Positions 52,279-61,423 are shown, numbered from the stretch's first letter. The stretch: 64,000 nt of DNA from UA16 sp965661575 (GCA_965661575.1 CBFIEJ010000005.1:1-64000), one strand, 5' to 3'. The notes: a model not told the origin generated them from the sequence alone. Numbers and translations: made by a program.

Positions 52279-54748
52279 GCGTTCCATCAAATCTAAAACG
52301 TCACGACCCTCGCGCGTCGTCTGCTTGTCACTGATTTTCCGTGCTCTGATGTGGATAAGCGCGCCGTGCGTGGTGTGCGCACAAACGGCAGCAGAACCTC
52401 AGGATTCACTGTCCATTTCCTCAGAGTCAGACGAACGATTTGAAGTGGATTGGGGAGCCGAGGATTCCACACGTGTGAATGCTGTCACTTCAGAAGTTGA
52501 GTTGTTTGGGAATGCATTTGTAGCCATGGACGACATTCGCTTGGAGGCCTACAGAATCGTCTACAGTTCCCAAAAAAACCAGGCATGTGCCTACGGGATT
52601 CGGGATTCACTTGGCGATTGGATTGGCAGGCCCGTCATGATCCAGGGCGGTCAAACTTTTGAGCAGGACGAATTGTGTTTCGATTTGAAGTCTCGCCGTG
52701 GGCTCAGTCGAAAGGCCGTCACGGTTCAAGGGGAAAGTGTGTTTCATGCCGAGGTGGCCAAACGCCAGAGTGACCAGCGCATTCATGTGGCGAATGCCAA
52801 GTTCACAACGTGCAATGCCGACAACCCACATTTTCATTTTCATTTGAAGCGTGCGATCATGATTCCGGGTGAGAAGGTGGTCTCGGGGCCTTTTTACCTA
52901 AAATTCCGCAAAATCCCAACGCCATTGGCACTCCCTTTTGGTTGGTTTCCAACTCCACCTGACAAACGCAGCCATGGATTGTTGATGCCAGGTTACGGAA
53001 ATGGCGGTGCGCTTGGATTCTTTTTGAAGGATTTGGGGTATTACATGCCCATAGGAGAATACGCGGATACACGATTGACTGGCGACCTTTATTCCGGAGG
53101 GTCTTGGGCTTTACGGAGTAGCACCAATTACCGCATTCGGTACCGTGCAAGCGGTAATTTGAATCTGAGTTATCAGCGCCTTCGCGACGGATTTACAGGC
53201 CTTCCGACGCTTTCCTTATCCAACCAGTTTTTTGTGCGGTGGAGCCACAGCCAAGACAATCGAGCGCGGCCCAATAGCCGCTTCAATACCAGTGTAAATT
53301 TTGGTTCCAACAACCATTTTCAATCCAACATCACGAGCAATCAGCAGGACTACTTGACCAATACGTTCCAGTCGAGCATTCAATATTCGAGATCGTTTCC
53401 CGGTAAACCCATCTCGCTCGCGCTCAGTGCACGTCATGCGCAAAACTCGCAAACAGGCAACGTCAACATTACCGCTCCGGCGATGACGCTCAATTTGCAG
53501 CGATCAAGTTTGTCTAAATTGCTCGGTTTGACGTCTTCACGAAGTCGGTTGCTGGATGAAATTGCAGTTTCGGCATCCAGTCGCTTCGAGCAGACCATGC
53601 AAGCGCCCGACAGCGTTTTTTTGGCGGGTGATTGGTCGAATGTCTCTTTCCGAAATGGCATCAAACACAATGCATCCGCGTCAAGTCAAATGCGACTGGG
53701 GTTTGTGAGCATCACACCGAGCTTTCAATACAATGAATTTTGGGCGTTTCAAGAGCTCAACGGAAGTCTGATTGCAGACGAGTCAGGAGAAATCCAGCAG
53801 GTGACCGACACCCTTTCGGGTTTTCAAACCACCCGTGATTGGCGACTGTCCGCCAACGCATCTACGCGTTTTTACGGCACATTTGAGTTCAATCCCAACC
53901 GCACGGTTCAAGCCATTCGTCACGTGCTCAGTCCGACCATGGGATTGAGTTACACTCCGGAATTGCAACGCACTCAAACCGTTAGTCTCAATGACGAGTC
54001 ATACGAGTTCAACCCTTACAGCCTCAATCGTTTCGTGCCCCAAGACATCCGGGCATCGGGTGCGGTCAACTTTAGCCTCAGTCAAAATTTGGAGGCCAAG
54101 GTGATGGATAAGGCCACTGGCGATGTCCGCAAAGTGCGGCTCATTGACAATTTGGTGACTTCTGCCAATTACAATTTCATTGCCGATTCGTTGGGACTCA
54201 GTGACATCGTCACGCGGGCCAATACGGATCTATTCAACAAGGTGAGGGTCAATCTTGGTATCGCGCACAGCGCCTATGCCCGTGATTCCAGTGGACAGCG
54301 CATCGATCAATTTCTTGTCACACAAGGTGAGCCTATTTTACGTATGACGCGTGCCAATGCTGCACTCGGAAGTAGTTTTAACGGGGGAAGCGATGGACAA
54401 TTCCCCTGGAACTTTCGGGCGGACTATAATTTAGATTTACGCAAGAATTGGAGGCCCGATATCCAGCGTGATACGTTGATCATGACGCAAAGTGCGCGCG
54501 TCCGCGGCTCCATTGAGATCACCGAAAAATGGCGCGTTGACGTGAATACTGGGTATGATCTGGTCCGCAAAGAGTGGACGCCGACACAGCTGGATATTTA
54601 CTGGGATTTGCATTGCTGGGAGCTGTCGGTCAATTGGGTGCCCATCGGAGTGCGAAAGAGCATCTACCTCCGGCTCAATATCAAGGCATCAATGCTCAAG
54701 GACTTGAAAGTGGAGTACCGCAACAACAATACAGACCTGCTCTTTTGA
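52277..54748 (+). CDS. lptD: LPS-assembly protein LptD-like (OstA)
   Basis: This 823-residue outer-membrane protein has a signal peptide, an OstA-type jellyroll region (VELFGNAFVAMDDIRLEAYR, ARAVTVQGESVFHAEVA-like sequence), a typical LPTPLALPFGWFPTPPDKR-like junction (ALPFGWFPTPPDKRSHGLLM) and a large beta-barrel with DFSL-type strands. It inserts LPS into the outer leaflet. The ATG at 52277 gives the best signal peptide; the frame runs on upstream inside the amidase gene. It is the usual neighbour of the amidase and MCE genes in Bacteroidota. Confidence 0.92.
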   Translation: MRSIKSKTSRPSRVVCLSLIFRALMWISAPCVVCAQTAAEPQDSLSISSESDERFEVDWGAEDSTRVNAVTSEVELFGNAFVAMDDIRLEAYRIVYSSQKNQACAYGIRDSLGDWIGRPVMIQGGQTFEQDELCFDLKSRRGLSRKAVTVQGESVFHAEVAKRQSDQRIHVANAKFTTCNADNPHFHFHLKRAIMIPGEKVVSGPFYLKFRKIPTPLALPFGWFPTPPDKRSHGLLMPGYGNGGALGFFLKDLGYYMPIGEYADTRLTGDLYSGGSWALRSSTNYRIRYRASGNLNLSYQRLRDGFTGLPTLSLSNQFFVRWSHSQDNRARPNSRFNTSVNFGSNNHFQSNITSNQQDYLTNTFQSSIQYSRSFPGKPISLALSARHAQNSQTGNVNITAPAMTLNLQRSSLSKLLGLTSSRSRLLDEIAVSASSRFEQTMQAPDSVFLAGDWSNVSFRNGIKHNASASSQMRLGFVSITPSFQYNEFWAFQELNGSLIADESGEIQQVTDTLSGFQTTRDWRLSANASTRFYGTFEFNPNRTVQAIRHVLSPTMGLSYTPELQRTQTVSLNDESYEFNPYSLNRFVPQDIRASGAVNFSLSQNLEAKVMDKATGDVRKVRLIDNLVTSANYNFIADSLGLSDIVTRANTDLFNKVRVNLGIAHSAYARDSSGQRIDQFLVTQGEPILRMTRANAALGSSFNGGSDGQFPWNFRADYNLDLRKNWRPDIQRDTLIMTQSARVRGSIEITEKWRVDVNTGYDLVRKEWTPTQLDIYWDLHCWELSVNWVPIGVRKSIYLRLNIKASMLKDLKVEYRNNNTDLLF
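52288..52295 (-). promoter_or_regulatory. -7 box of the amidase operon
   Basis: On the minus strand TAGATTTG matches TAnnTTTG perfectly, 9 nt before the amidase ATG at 52278. It lies inside the lptD coding region and mirrors the lptD box. Confidence 0.4.
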
Positions 54749-54782
54749 TTTGCAGTTCAGCTCTGTTCCAAAGGATTCAGGA

Positions 54783-54947
54783 TCAGCGGGCGATCCAGCG
54801 CACCACCATCACGATCAAGCAAAGCACAAACATCACGAGGCTGATTTTATTGACACCGTGCATCATGCGCAAACTGACATCGGCATCAGGGTCGCGGTGG
54901 AACAAGTTGGCAGGGTTCAGGTAATAGAACATTTTCTTGAAAAACAT
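54783..54947 (-). CDS. DUF6728-like small membrane protein (54 aa)
   Basis: This 54-residue protein begins MFFKKMFYYLNPANLFHRDP and continues VSLRMMHGVNKISLVMFVLC, ending in one membrane helix (LIVMVVRWIAR). The NPANLF, MHGxNKIS and single-helix pattern matches DUF6728, a Bacteroidota family of unknown function. A shorter start at 54932 is possible. It follows ridA by 18 nt on the same strand and probably shares its transcript. Confidence 0.75.
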   Translation of the reverse strand: MFFKKMFYYLNPANLFHRDPDADVSLRMMHGVNKISLVMFVLCLIVMVVRWIAR

Positions 54948-54965
54948 GGCTTGCAGGTTCTTGGT

Positions 54966-55349
54966 TCAACGTTTTGTGTGGGCAATGACGGAGATTTCGA
55001 CACGGGCATTTTTCGGTAGTCCAGCCACAAAAATGGCTTCACGTGCCGGAAAGGGTTCGGACATGATGCTTTTGTACGTAGCGTCCATCCCTGCATAATC
55101 CTCTGTATTGATGAGGAAAACACTCGCTTTGACCACATTCCGCAAGTCCAGTCCTGCGGCTTCAAGAATACGCTGCACATTGCGCAGGCTTTGTTCTGTC
55201 GCTGCTTCTATGGAATGCGAAATCAAACCACCAGACTTTGGGTCGAGTGGTATTTGACCGCTGACAAACACCAAATCTCCCGCAGTGACGGCTTGGCTGT
55301 AGGATGCAACGGGCGCTGCGGCATCGGAAGAAGAAATGGTCTTGGACAT
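54966..55349 (-). CDS. ridA: RidA-family reactive intermediate deaminase
   Basis: RidA hydrolyses reactive enamines and imines from PLP enzymes. The 127-residue protein has ASYSQAVTAGDLVFVSGQIP, TEQSLRNVQRILEAAGL, VVKASVFL and PFPAREAIFVAGLPKNARVEI, with the catalytic Arg (PFPAR) and the last EIS strand. A -7-like box (TAGCTTCG, minus strand) lies upstream. It heads a two-gene unit with the DUF6728-like gene. Confidence 0.95.
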   Translation of the reverse strand: MSKTISSSDAAAPVASYSQAVTAGDLVFVSGQIPLDPKSGGLISHSIEAATEQSLRNVQRILEAAGLDLRNVVKASVFLINTEDYAGMDATYKSIMSEPFPAREAIFVAGLPKNARVEISVIAHTKR

Positions 55350-55399
55350 GTGGCGAAGCTAAGAACGGATTTCCCACCTTTGCACAACGAAGTACACCA

Positions 55400-56041
55400 A
55401 TGCGCATTCTGCTGGTAGATAATTACGATTCCTTCACTTGGAACATTGAACACATGTTGGTCAGCCAAGGTGGTGTTGAAGTGAAGGTGATGCGCAATGA
55501 CGTCATTAACCCCGCGGGCATTGTGCAGTTTGATGGCATTGTGCTTTCGCCGGGCCCGGGACTCCCAGATGAAGCCGGGCAATTGATGCGCATCATTCCC
55601 ATCGCGGCAGCTCACCAGGTCCCTATGCTTGGAGTTTGCCTCGGCATGCAAGCGATTGTTCAGCATTTTGGGGGGACATTGGTCAATATGGAACGAGTGT
55701 TGCACGGCCAAACGTCTCAATTGACTTCAGTTGCGTCCACTCGCTTATTTGAAGGGCTTGAGGCACCGCTAACGGTGGGGCATTACCACAGTTGGATTCT
55801 CGAAGAAAGCAACTTTCCTCCCAATCTTGATTTGACGGCTCGGAATGAAAATGGTTTGCCCATGGCCTTGGTGCATCCTCATTTGCCCATTGAAGCGGTT
55901 CAGTTTCATCCTGAGTCAGTCCTGACGCCCGAAGGCCCCGTGATGTTTCGCAACTGGCTGAACTTGGTTGAAGCGCATCGGCTCCGACATCCAGCCGACA
56001 AGTCAAGTGTGCCCGTTTGGTTGGATCCGGATGCACATTGA
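55400..56041 (+). CDS. Anthranilate/aminodeoxychorismate synthase component II
   Basis: This 213-residue class I glutamine amidotransferase supplies ammonia to TrpE or PabB. It has VDNYDSFTWNIEHML, SPGPGLPDEAG, the nucleophile Cys80 in GVCLGMQAI, YHSWI and His170-x-Glu172 in QFHPES. No TrpE or PabB gene is adjacent. Isolated copies of this kind are often the PabA used for folate, but TrpG is equally possible. The start at 55400 gives the canonical MRILLVDNYD. Confidence 0.92.
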   Translation: MRILLVDNYDSFTWNIEHMLVSQGGVEVKVMRNDVINPAGIVQFDGIVLSPGPGLPDEAGQLMRIIPIAAAHQVPMLGVCLGMQAIVQHFGGTLVNMERVLHGQTSQLTSVASTRLFEGLEAPLTVGHYHSWILEESNFPPNLDLTARNENGLPMALVHPHLPIEAVQFHPESVLTPEGPVMFRNWLNLVEAHRLRHPADKSSVPVWLDPDAH

Positions 56042-56042
56042 A

Positions 56043-56081
56043 TGAAAAAGCTCCGCCCTGGCGTTGGCCAAAGCGGAGCTT
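56043..56081 (-). terminator. Rho-independent terminator of the lipoprotein operon
   Basis: AAGCTCCGC pairs with GCGGAGCTT around a 16-base loop. The T-run lies on the minus-strand side, so it ends the LPP20 operon. Confidence 0.7.
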
Positions 56082-56103
56082 CAATCGTTGTGAATCGCAG
56101 CGA

Positions 56104-56685
56104 TTATTGCTCGCGATAGGTCGACATTACTTCTTCAAAAGTGTCTTTGAATGTATCGTAGTTGTATTCGGCACGAATGCGCTCATCCTGCTTCAATCCT
56201 TCTACATATGCATTGGCCAGTTCTGCGCCACTCAATTCAACGGCGAGGTAGGCGATGTACTTTTTCTCCTCAGTCATGGTCAATTCCTGGCAGATGGTGA
56301 TGGCTCCAGTGAGCTTCTTGTTCACGATCGTGCGAGACAATTCGTTGAATTTGCTCGTGGCTTCTTCCTTTGTTCCAAAACCGAGTTGTGTGGCTTGGTT
56401 TTCAGAAACAATTTCAACAGTAGCTTCAACGGCTCGGGCCAGAGTGGCTTCGGCGTTTTGCCGTGCAATCTTCTTGGCGATTTCACGCTGGGGGCTGGTG
56501 CCCGTTGCAGAGGCTCTGAAATATTCACCATTGGTCAAGAACTCGGGTCCTGAGCAATATTCGACGATGCGCACTTCTCCGCGCGTTTGTGGTGTTGATG
56601 AGGTGTCTTTTCCGCCTTTACAGCCCGTGAGCAGCAAAGCAGTGGTCGCTCCCAAGAGCGCAAAGGTGTGGAGGGCTTTTTTCAT
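56104..56685 (-). CDS. LPP20-related lipoprotein (193 aa)
   Basis: This protein has a lipoprotein signal peptide (LLTGC lipobox), then a small domain with SATGTSPQREIAKKIARQNAE, EATVEIVSENQATQLGF and a long helix. The REIAKKIARQNAEATLARAVE stretch resembles the LPP20 core (AEAAARAALARQI-like). It is the last gene of a three-lipoprotein operon and ends before a terminator. The start at 56685 is preferred to 56715, which precedes the signal. Outer-membrane location is inferred. Function unknown. Confidence 0.75.
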   Translation of the reverse strand: MKKALHTFALLGATTALLLTGCKGGKDTSSTPQTRGEVRIVEYCSGPEFLTNGEYFRASATGTSPQREIAKKIARQNAEATLARAVEATVEIVSENQATQLGFGTKEEATSKFNELSRTIVNKKLTGAITICQELTMTEEKKYIAYLAVELSGAELANAYVEGLKQDERIRAEYNYDTFKDTFEEVMSTYREQ

Positions 56686-56796
56686 ATCAGTGTTCTTTCG
56701 ATTGTTGGGTTGCAAGGTGTGTTGAGTTGCAAGATGATGAATTCAATAAACATGCCAAAATATTTTGGCCAGGTTGCGAACGAAGTGTTTCAAGGC

Positions 56797-58191
56797 TCAT
56801 TCGTACAACGCATTGACCAATTGCCGCAGAAAGTTGCCCTTGATTTCCAAGGCAGCTTTTTCATAGGCTTTCGCATGAGCGGAGTTGAGATCGAGTTGAA
56901 CGCCTTTGATGTCGTTCAGATTCTGCTGTAATATGGGCGTTCCACTCGGGGTCTTTAGGACGACTGAAGCGTTGAGAAATGCGGTGAAAAAGCCCGAACC
57001 CGACCCGCCGTCGCGGGTGTCTGATTCCAACGCCAAGATGAGGTCGGCATCATTTTTCCGTTCTACCCAGGTGACGCCCTGACTACTCAAACCCGCAGCT
57101 ATGGCATTTCGAAGCAATTGTTCGTTCCGTTTCTTCCCTCGTACTTTTTCAGTGGTGCTGAAGTAAACGGTTGGAGGGGAGAGCTCAATCGGGATTGATA
57201 CGGAAGGAACTTGAAGATGAGTGAAAAAACCGCGCGCAGGAGATTCTGCGATGCGCGGCGCCAGGCGTTCCAGATCCAATTCGATGTTCAGTTCAGAGCG
57301 GCCCGTGCCGGGTTCAAACTGACTCAATTCGATCGTTACTTCACCCGCGGGGTTGGTTTGCCCTTCACCACTTTTAGGGAGCGTCCCGCGTTTGTAGCGC
57401 CACGCGATGGGGATTTTACTCAACGGTTGCTCGTCAAGGATTGCCTGGCAAATAAAAGTTCCACGGTAGCGGTCTTCGAAGGAGAGGATCACTCTGTCTT
57501 TTTCAGTTTCGACGTGGATGCTGCCCATCAGCATTGAAATGCCATCTAATGCGGCGCGATCCAGAGCGATTTCTCCCCGGGACGCATTCCAAAGATTGAT
57601 TTCACCCCAGTGTGTTTCCAAATCTTCGAGGCATCGGACGTATCCGTCAATCGCCATGGCGATGTTTCCCTGCTCATGAGCTGCGACCGCAGACTCAAAA
57701 TGTCCTCCTGCAATTTCCAAGTCAGCCACTTTCCGCTCAGCTAGAATGCGCTGGTAGGTTGCTTTGTTCAGTCGGTAGTACGCCCAAATTTCTGTTTCGT
57801 TCTCATAACGTCCCACTAGCTCATAGCCTTCGAGGTCCTCGGTGGCTGCACTTTTGATGTTTTCAGAGAAGTTTTGACCGGCAACTCCTTGGAATTGCGT
57901 CGTGTGTAAAATGGAGGTGGATTCGATGGTGACTCGAATCTGGGCAGCGAGTTCCGCGAGTGCTCGTTTTTGTGCGGTGCCAAATGCGTCTGCGGCGAAT
58001 TGGTTTTTACTGGCACTTGCGATGCCGATGTAGTCGTTGTTGACTCGGGGACGCTCATTGACCCATGCGGGAGTTTCTCCCCACTGATTTGCCCCTGCAC
58101 ATCCAGTGAGGACGAGCAACAAAAGACCGATTCCAATGTAGGTCTGTACACGCAGTTTGCGGCCGATTGAAAGTTGCAAGTCACGCGTCAT
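56797..58191 (-). CDS. LPP20-family lipoprotein (464 aa)
   Basis: This protein has a lipoprotein signal (LLVLTGC) and an LPP20 domain (about 35-140): YIGIASASKNQFAADAFGTA, QKRALAELAAQI and LEGYELVGRYENETEIWAYY. After it comes a long middle and a C-terminal part with AIAAGLSSQGVTWVERKNDA, recalling the LPP20/CsgG-associated domain of proteins that handle membrane stress or surface structures. Its start overlaps the end of the next upstream gene by 4 nt, so the two are coupled. A surface or periplasmic role is inferred. Confidence 0.82.
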   Translation of the reverse strand: MTRDLQLSIGRKLRVQTYIGIGLLLLVLTGCAGANQWGETPAWVNERPRVNNDYIGIASASKNQFAADAFGTAQKRALAELAAQIRVTIESTSILHTTQFQGVAGQNFSENIKSAATEDLEGYELVGRYENETEIWAYYRLNKATYQRILAERKVADLEIAGGHFESAVAAHEQGNIAMAIDGYVRCLEDLETHWGEINLWNASRGEIALDRAALDGISMLMGSIHVETEKDRVILSFEDRYRGTFICQAILDEQPLSKIPIAWRYKRGTLPKSGEGQTNPAGEVTIELSQFEPGTGRSELNIELDLERLAPRIAESPARGFFTHLQVPSVSIPIELSPPTVYFSTTEKVRGKKRNEQLLRNAIAAGLSSQGVTWVERKNDADLILALESDTRDGGSGSGFFTAFLNASVVLKTPSGTPILQQNLNDIKGVQLDLNSAHAKAYEKAALEIKGNFLRQLVNALYE

Positions 58192-59582
58192 TGGACCAGC
58201 CGCTTCGTTTCAGACTCTATCCGGGATCGTGCGGCATTCGCAATCTCTTGGACGGTCGCGTCGAGCATTGACGTCTCCGATGTGAGGTTGGAATTAGCCC
58301 CAAGCTGACTCATCAAATCGCGCCGCCCCAATCGCCACATGCTTCCGTTGCTTCGCGCGGGGTAAATATTTTTGTGGTCGCCACCATAACGAGCGTATTC
58401 GGTCGAGGAATTTTGTTCTCGTTTGATGATTTCTGACATTTCGGTCTTTCCCGTTTCGAGTGAAATCAGGGCGAGTTGGACGGTCACTTTAACAGATCGA
58501 GACTGCCTGTATTTTTGATACATCACACTGCGGTATTTGGTCTCGTAAACTTTTTTGCCATCTTCATTGACCTTGGCCACCTTGTAACCTTCAAATCCGA
58601 GCATATCTGAACGTTGCAAAGACGATGTGGTGACATCACACGATACCACAGTGGCTTTGAGCAGGGCTTTCGCACCCATGAGTCCGCCAACTTCAATGGC
58701 CGAATTTCCATCAATGACACCGCTCAGCGACAATTGCTGCTCTTTCAAAATTAACGCTTGATTCTCCCGATCAACGAGATGTAAAAAGGGGTCTTGACTG
58801 TTGCCCAATGCCTGTTCGACGTACGACTTGAGCTTATTTTCCATGCCTGTGCGGCTTGAGCCGTTCTCAAAATTCACCAGTGCGATGCCAAACTGCCCTT
58901 TCTCAAGGCACTCATCACGCAGTGTCTTCGCGTCTTTGAAGTCAGCATCGCGCGTTGCGCATGCTTTGAAATCGGCGTAGGCGGAGCGCCAATGTTCTGC
59001 TTCGAGTGCCAGCAACCCATTCCGATAGAGGGGTTCGCAATAGGCGACATTGGCAAGAGTACGCGCATCTTTGTAATCGGCATTTAGGCGGATTACTTCC
59101 TCAAAGTCCGCAAGTGATTCTCGGAATTCCTCGGCTTCAAGATGGGTTAAAGCTTCCTCGTACACCTCTTCCAGGTGGTCATTTTTGACGCGATTGTAGG
59201 CCGCTTCCGTGTCACTCAATATGAGAAGGCCGATTCCGAGCCGTTCCACTTTTGTTTGGTATGCTTTCGCTTTTTCATAGGCTGATACCGCTGACGCTCG
59301 ATTCCCGGCAAGACGAGCTTGATCAAATCGAGTCAAGTGATCATTGAGTACCCATTGACCAGCACGCTGCAGACCCGCAAGTCCGTCTGTGTTGTACGGG
59401 TCTTTGGTGACAGCAGTGAAATAAAAATTGGCGGCTTGTTGCATCATGCCGACTTCCTCCATTTTCAGACCGCGTTTGACGAATGCTTTGGATCCAGAAC
59501 AGCTCGTGAAACTGGCTACTGCGATCAGTGCAACAACAAAAGCCCACGCCCGAGAATGATTGGTTTTGTGATTCCGTTCCAT
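58188..59582 (-). CDS. TPR lipoprotein with CsgG-like region (464 aa)
   Basis: This 464-residue protein has a lipoprotein-like signal ending in FTSC and a TPR-rich first half (about 35-230: AANFYFTAVTKDPYNTDGLA, EESLADFEEVIRLNADYK-like, AYADFKACATRDADFKDAK). The second half resembles CsgG-family assembly proteins (GLMGAKALLKATVVSCDV, VTVQLALISLETGKTEMSE). It heads the three-lipoprotein operon and overlaps the second gene by 4 nt. The organisation recalls the FlgO/FlgP/FlgT and LpoB-type sets of other phyla, but flagella are not expected here. Function inferred as outer-membrane assembly or wall-related. Confidence 0.8.
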   Translation of the reverse strand: MERNHKTNHSRAWAFVVALIAVASFTSCSGSKAFVKRGLKMEEVGMMQQAANFYFTAVTKDPYNTDGLAGLQRAGQWVLNDHLTRFDQARLAGNRASAVSAYEKAKAYQTKVERLGIGLLILSDTEAAYNRVKNDHLEEVYEEALTHLEAEEFRESLADFEEVIRLNADYKDARTLANVAYCEPLYRNGLLALEAEHWRSAYADFKACATRDADFKDAKTLRDECLEKGQFGIALVNFENGSSRTGMENKLKSYVEQALGNSQDPFLHLVDRENQALILKEQQLSLSGVIDGNSAIEVGGLMGAKALLKATVVSCDVTTSSLQRSDMLGFEGYKVAKVNEDGKKVYETKYRSVMYQKYRQSRSVKVTVQLALISLETGKTEMSEIIKREQNSSTEYARYGGDHKNIYPARSNGSMWRLGRRDLMSQLGANSNLTSETSMLDATVQEIANAARSRIESETKRLVQ

Positions 59583-59659
59583 TGCAAATTTTCAGTCGCC
59601 AAGTTAGTGCGAATCCACCATCGCGTCAGCGAATTTCATGCCAAGCTTCAATCCTGAAT

Positions 59660-59667
59660 TATCTTTG
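59660..59667 (+). promoter_or_regulatory. -7 box of the saccharopine dehydrogenase gene
   Basis: TATCTTTG matches TAnnTTTG perfectly, with TTTC at 59634-59637 (22-base spacer). It gives a leader of about 13-22 nt depending on which ATG (59685 or 59694) is used. Confidence 0.55.
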
Positions 59668-59684
59668 GCGCAAACCAAAAAGCA

Positions 59685-61028
59685 ATGCAGTCTATGAAAA
59701 AGGTGGTGGTCTTGGGAGCAGGTCGTTCGAGTTCGTCACTCATCCAGGAATTGCTTAATCGTTCGGAATCCAACAACTGGCGCGTGGCTGTTGGCGATAT
59801 GGACCTCGCATTGGCTCAACAAAAATGCGCGCAGCATCCAGCTTCTGAAGCTTTTGAAATTGATCCAGCGGACAACACTTCCCGCGATGCAAGGATCACC
59901 GCTGCTGATTTGGTGATCTCCATGGTTCCTGCTTTCTTACACGCACAAATTGCGTCTGTGGCCATCGAAGCAGGTGTACCTGTGATCACCCCGAGTTACG
60001 TGAGTCCGGAGATGGAAGCCCTCCACAGTCGTGCAGTTGAAAAAGGGGTGTTGGTGCTCAATGAAATTGGCTTGGATCCAGGAATCGACCACTTGAGTGC
60101 GAAACAGGTGCTCGACCGCATCGAGGAGCAAGGGGGGAAAATGCTCGAGTTCGAATCTTACTGTGGAGGTTTGATTGCCCCAGATTCAGACAACAACCCA
60201 TGGCATTACAAATTCAGTTGGAATCCGCGCAACGTTGTGCTCGCAGGTCAGGCTGGACCAGCTACTTTTTTGGCAGGTGGTGCAGATCGATTGGTTCCTC
60301 CGCATCGCGTATTTCAAAACGCCCGAACAATCGAGGTCGGTGGAACGTCATTTGAGGGATATCCCAACCGGGACTCGATTGCGTATGTCGAGAAATATGG
60401 GCTTGGTGGAATCCAAACGCTCGTCCGCGGAACGCTGCGTGGCGAAGGGTTTTGTGCTGGCTGGGATGCGCTTGTGCAATTGGGTTGCGTTCGAGACGAT
60501 GTGAAGATGAATTGGTCAGAGGGTTGTTCTTGGGCGGACTGGTTGCGTTCGTTTGTGCCTGCCCAATGGGCAGAAGAAGGCCTCGAGTCCGCTGTGCGTC
60601 GAGTGACCAATTGTTCGGATGAATCGATGAAGCGTCTGAAATGGCTTGGGTTGTTCGATGCGCAATTGGGTCCAAAAATGACATCAGGAACACCAGCCCA
60701 AATCATCCAAGAATTGCTGGAGGTCAAGTGGGAATTGAAGGCGGAGGATCGCGATATGATCGTCATGTGGCATCGCTTTTTGTACGAGCTCAACGGGGAG
60801 CGACACGAAGTGACCAGTTCTCTCCGATTGGAAGGTCGGGATGCCGTCTACACGGGCATGTCGGATACTGTAGGCTGGCCGATGGCCATCGCAGCAGAAG
60901 CTATGCTCAACGACCGGTTCAAACAAACGGGTGTGGCAGTGCCGTTGCACCGTGATTATTACGATGTGATTCTGCCGGAATTGGAACGCATGGGAGTCGT
61001 GTTTCAAGAAACCCACCGCACATGCTAA
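59685..61028 (+). CDS. Saccharopine dehydrogenase-family protein
   Basis: This 447-residue protein has the N-terminal Rossmann motif VVVLGAGRSSSSLIQELL, MVPAFLHAQIASVAI, GVPVITPSYVSPEMEALH, the substrate region LNEIGLDPGIDHLSAK and a C-terminal saccharopine dehydrogenase domain. The family makes or cleaves saccharopine in lysine metabolism, and here lysine breakdown is more likely than synthesis. ATG 59685 or 59694 (MKKVVVLGAG) are both possible starts. It overlaps the next gene by 7 nt. Confidence 0.92.
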   Translation: MQSMKKVVVLGAGRSSSSLIQELLNRSESNNWRVAVGDMDLALAQQKCAQHPASEAFEIDPADNTSRDARITAADLVISMVPAFLHAQIASVAIEAGVPVITPSYVSPEMEALHSRAVEKGVLVLNEIGLDPGIDHLSAKQVLDRIEEQGGKMLEFESYCGGLIAPDSDNNPWHYKFSWNPRNVVLAGQAGPATFLAGGADRLVPPHRVFQNARTIEVGGTSFEGYPNRDSIAYVEKYGLGGIQTLVRGTLRGEGFCAGWDALVQLGCVRDDVKMNWSEGCSWADWLRSFVPAQWAEEGLESAVRRVTNCSDESMKRLKWLGLFDAQLGPKMTSGTPAQIIQELLEVKWELKAEDRDMIVMWHRFLYELNGERHEVTSSLRLEGRDAVYTGMSDTVGWPMAIAAEAMLNDRFKQTGVAVPLHRDYYDVILPELERMGVVFQETHRTC

Positions 61029-61420
61029 GTGCGGTATTGTCGGCTTGCTGGTTTTGCGCATGCTGGGGAATGCCTGATTGGCCAGCTGATGGTGTTGCAG
61101 ACGCCGAATGGGTCGAGCAGGCCCTTGAATGGAGGCTTTCAAAGGGCGTCGATGATTGCGGTCAAGAAATGCTTGCGCTCGACGCACTTGCCCTTGAGTG
61201 GCTTTCAAAATCGCAAGAGATTCAAGTTGAAATCCGCACAGAGGACTGGCCTTTTTTGGCCTTTTCGCCCGAACTGACCGCGCCGCTGATTCAGCTGCAC
61301 GCTTTGTCAATGATGCAAGGACGAGGAATCGAGAAAAAGGAGGCGAATCACGTCATGAAACGCATTGCGCGCCGCACCAAAAGCGTGCGTTTTCGTGAAC
61401 TCAAAGGTCGATTTCCCTGA
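61022..61420 (+). CDS. Hypothetical protein (132 aa)
   Basis: This protein overlaps the saccharopine dehydrogenase stop by 7 nt, so it is probably cotranslated. It has a hydrophobic, Cys-rich lead (LSAVLSACWFCACWGMPDWP) that may be a signal peptide. After that come a helical acidic part (DDCGQEMLALDALALEWLSK) and a basic C-terminus (HVMKRIARRTKSVRFRELKG). No family is recognised. It could be a real small gene or an in-frame extension with little function; the overlap and its codon use speak for a gene. Confidence 0.55.
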   Translation: MLSAVLSACWFCACWGMPDWPADGVADAEWVEQALEWRLSKGVDDCGQEMLALDALALEWLSKSQEIQVEIRTEDWPFLAFSPELTAPLIQLHALSMMQGRGIEKKEANHVMKRIARRTKSVRFRELKGRFP

Positions 61421-61423
61421 GGT

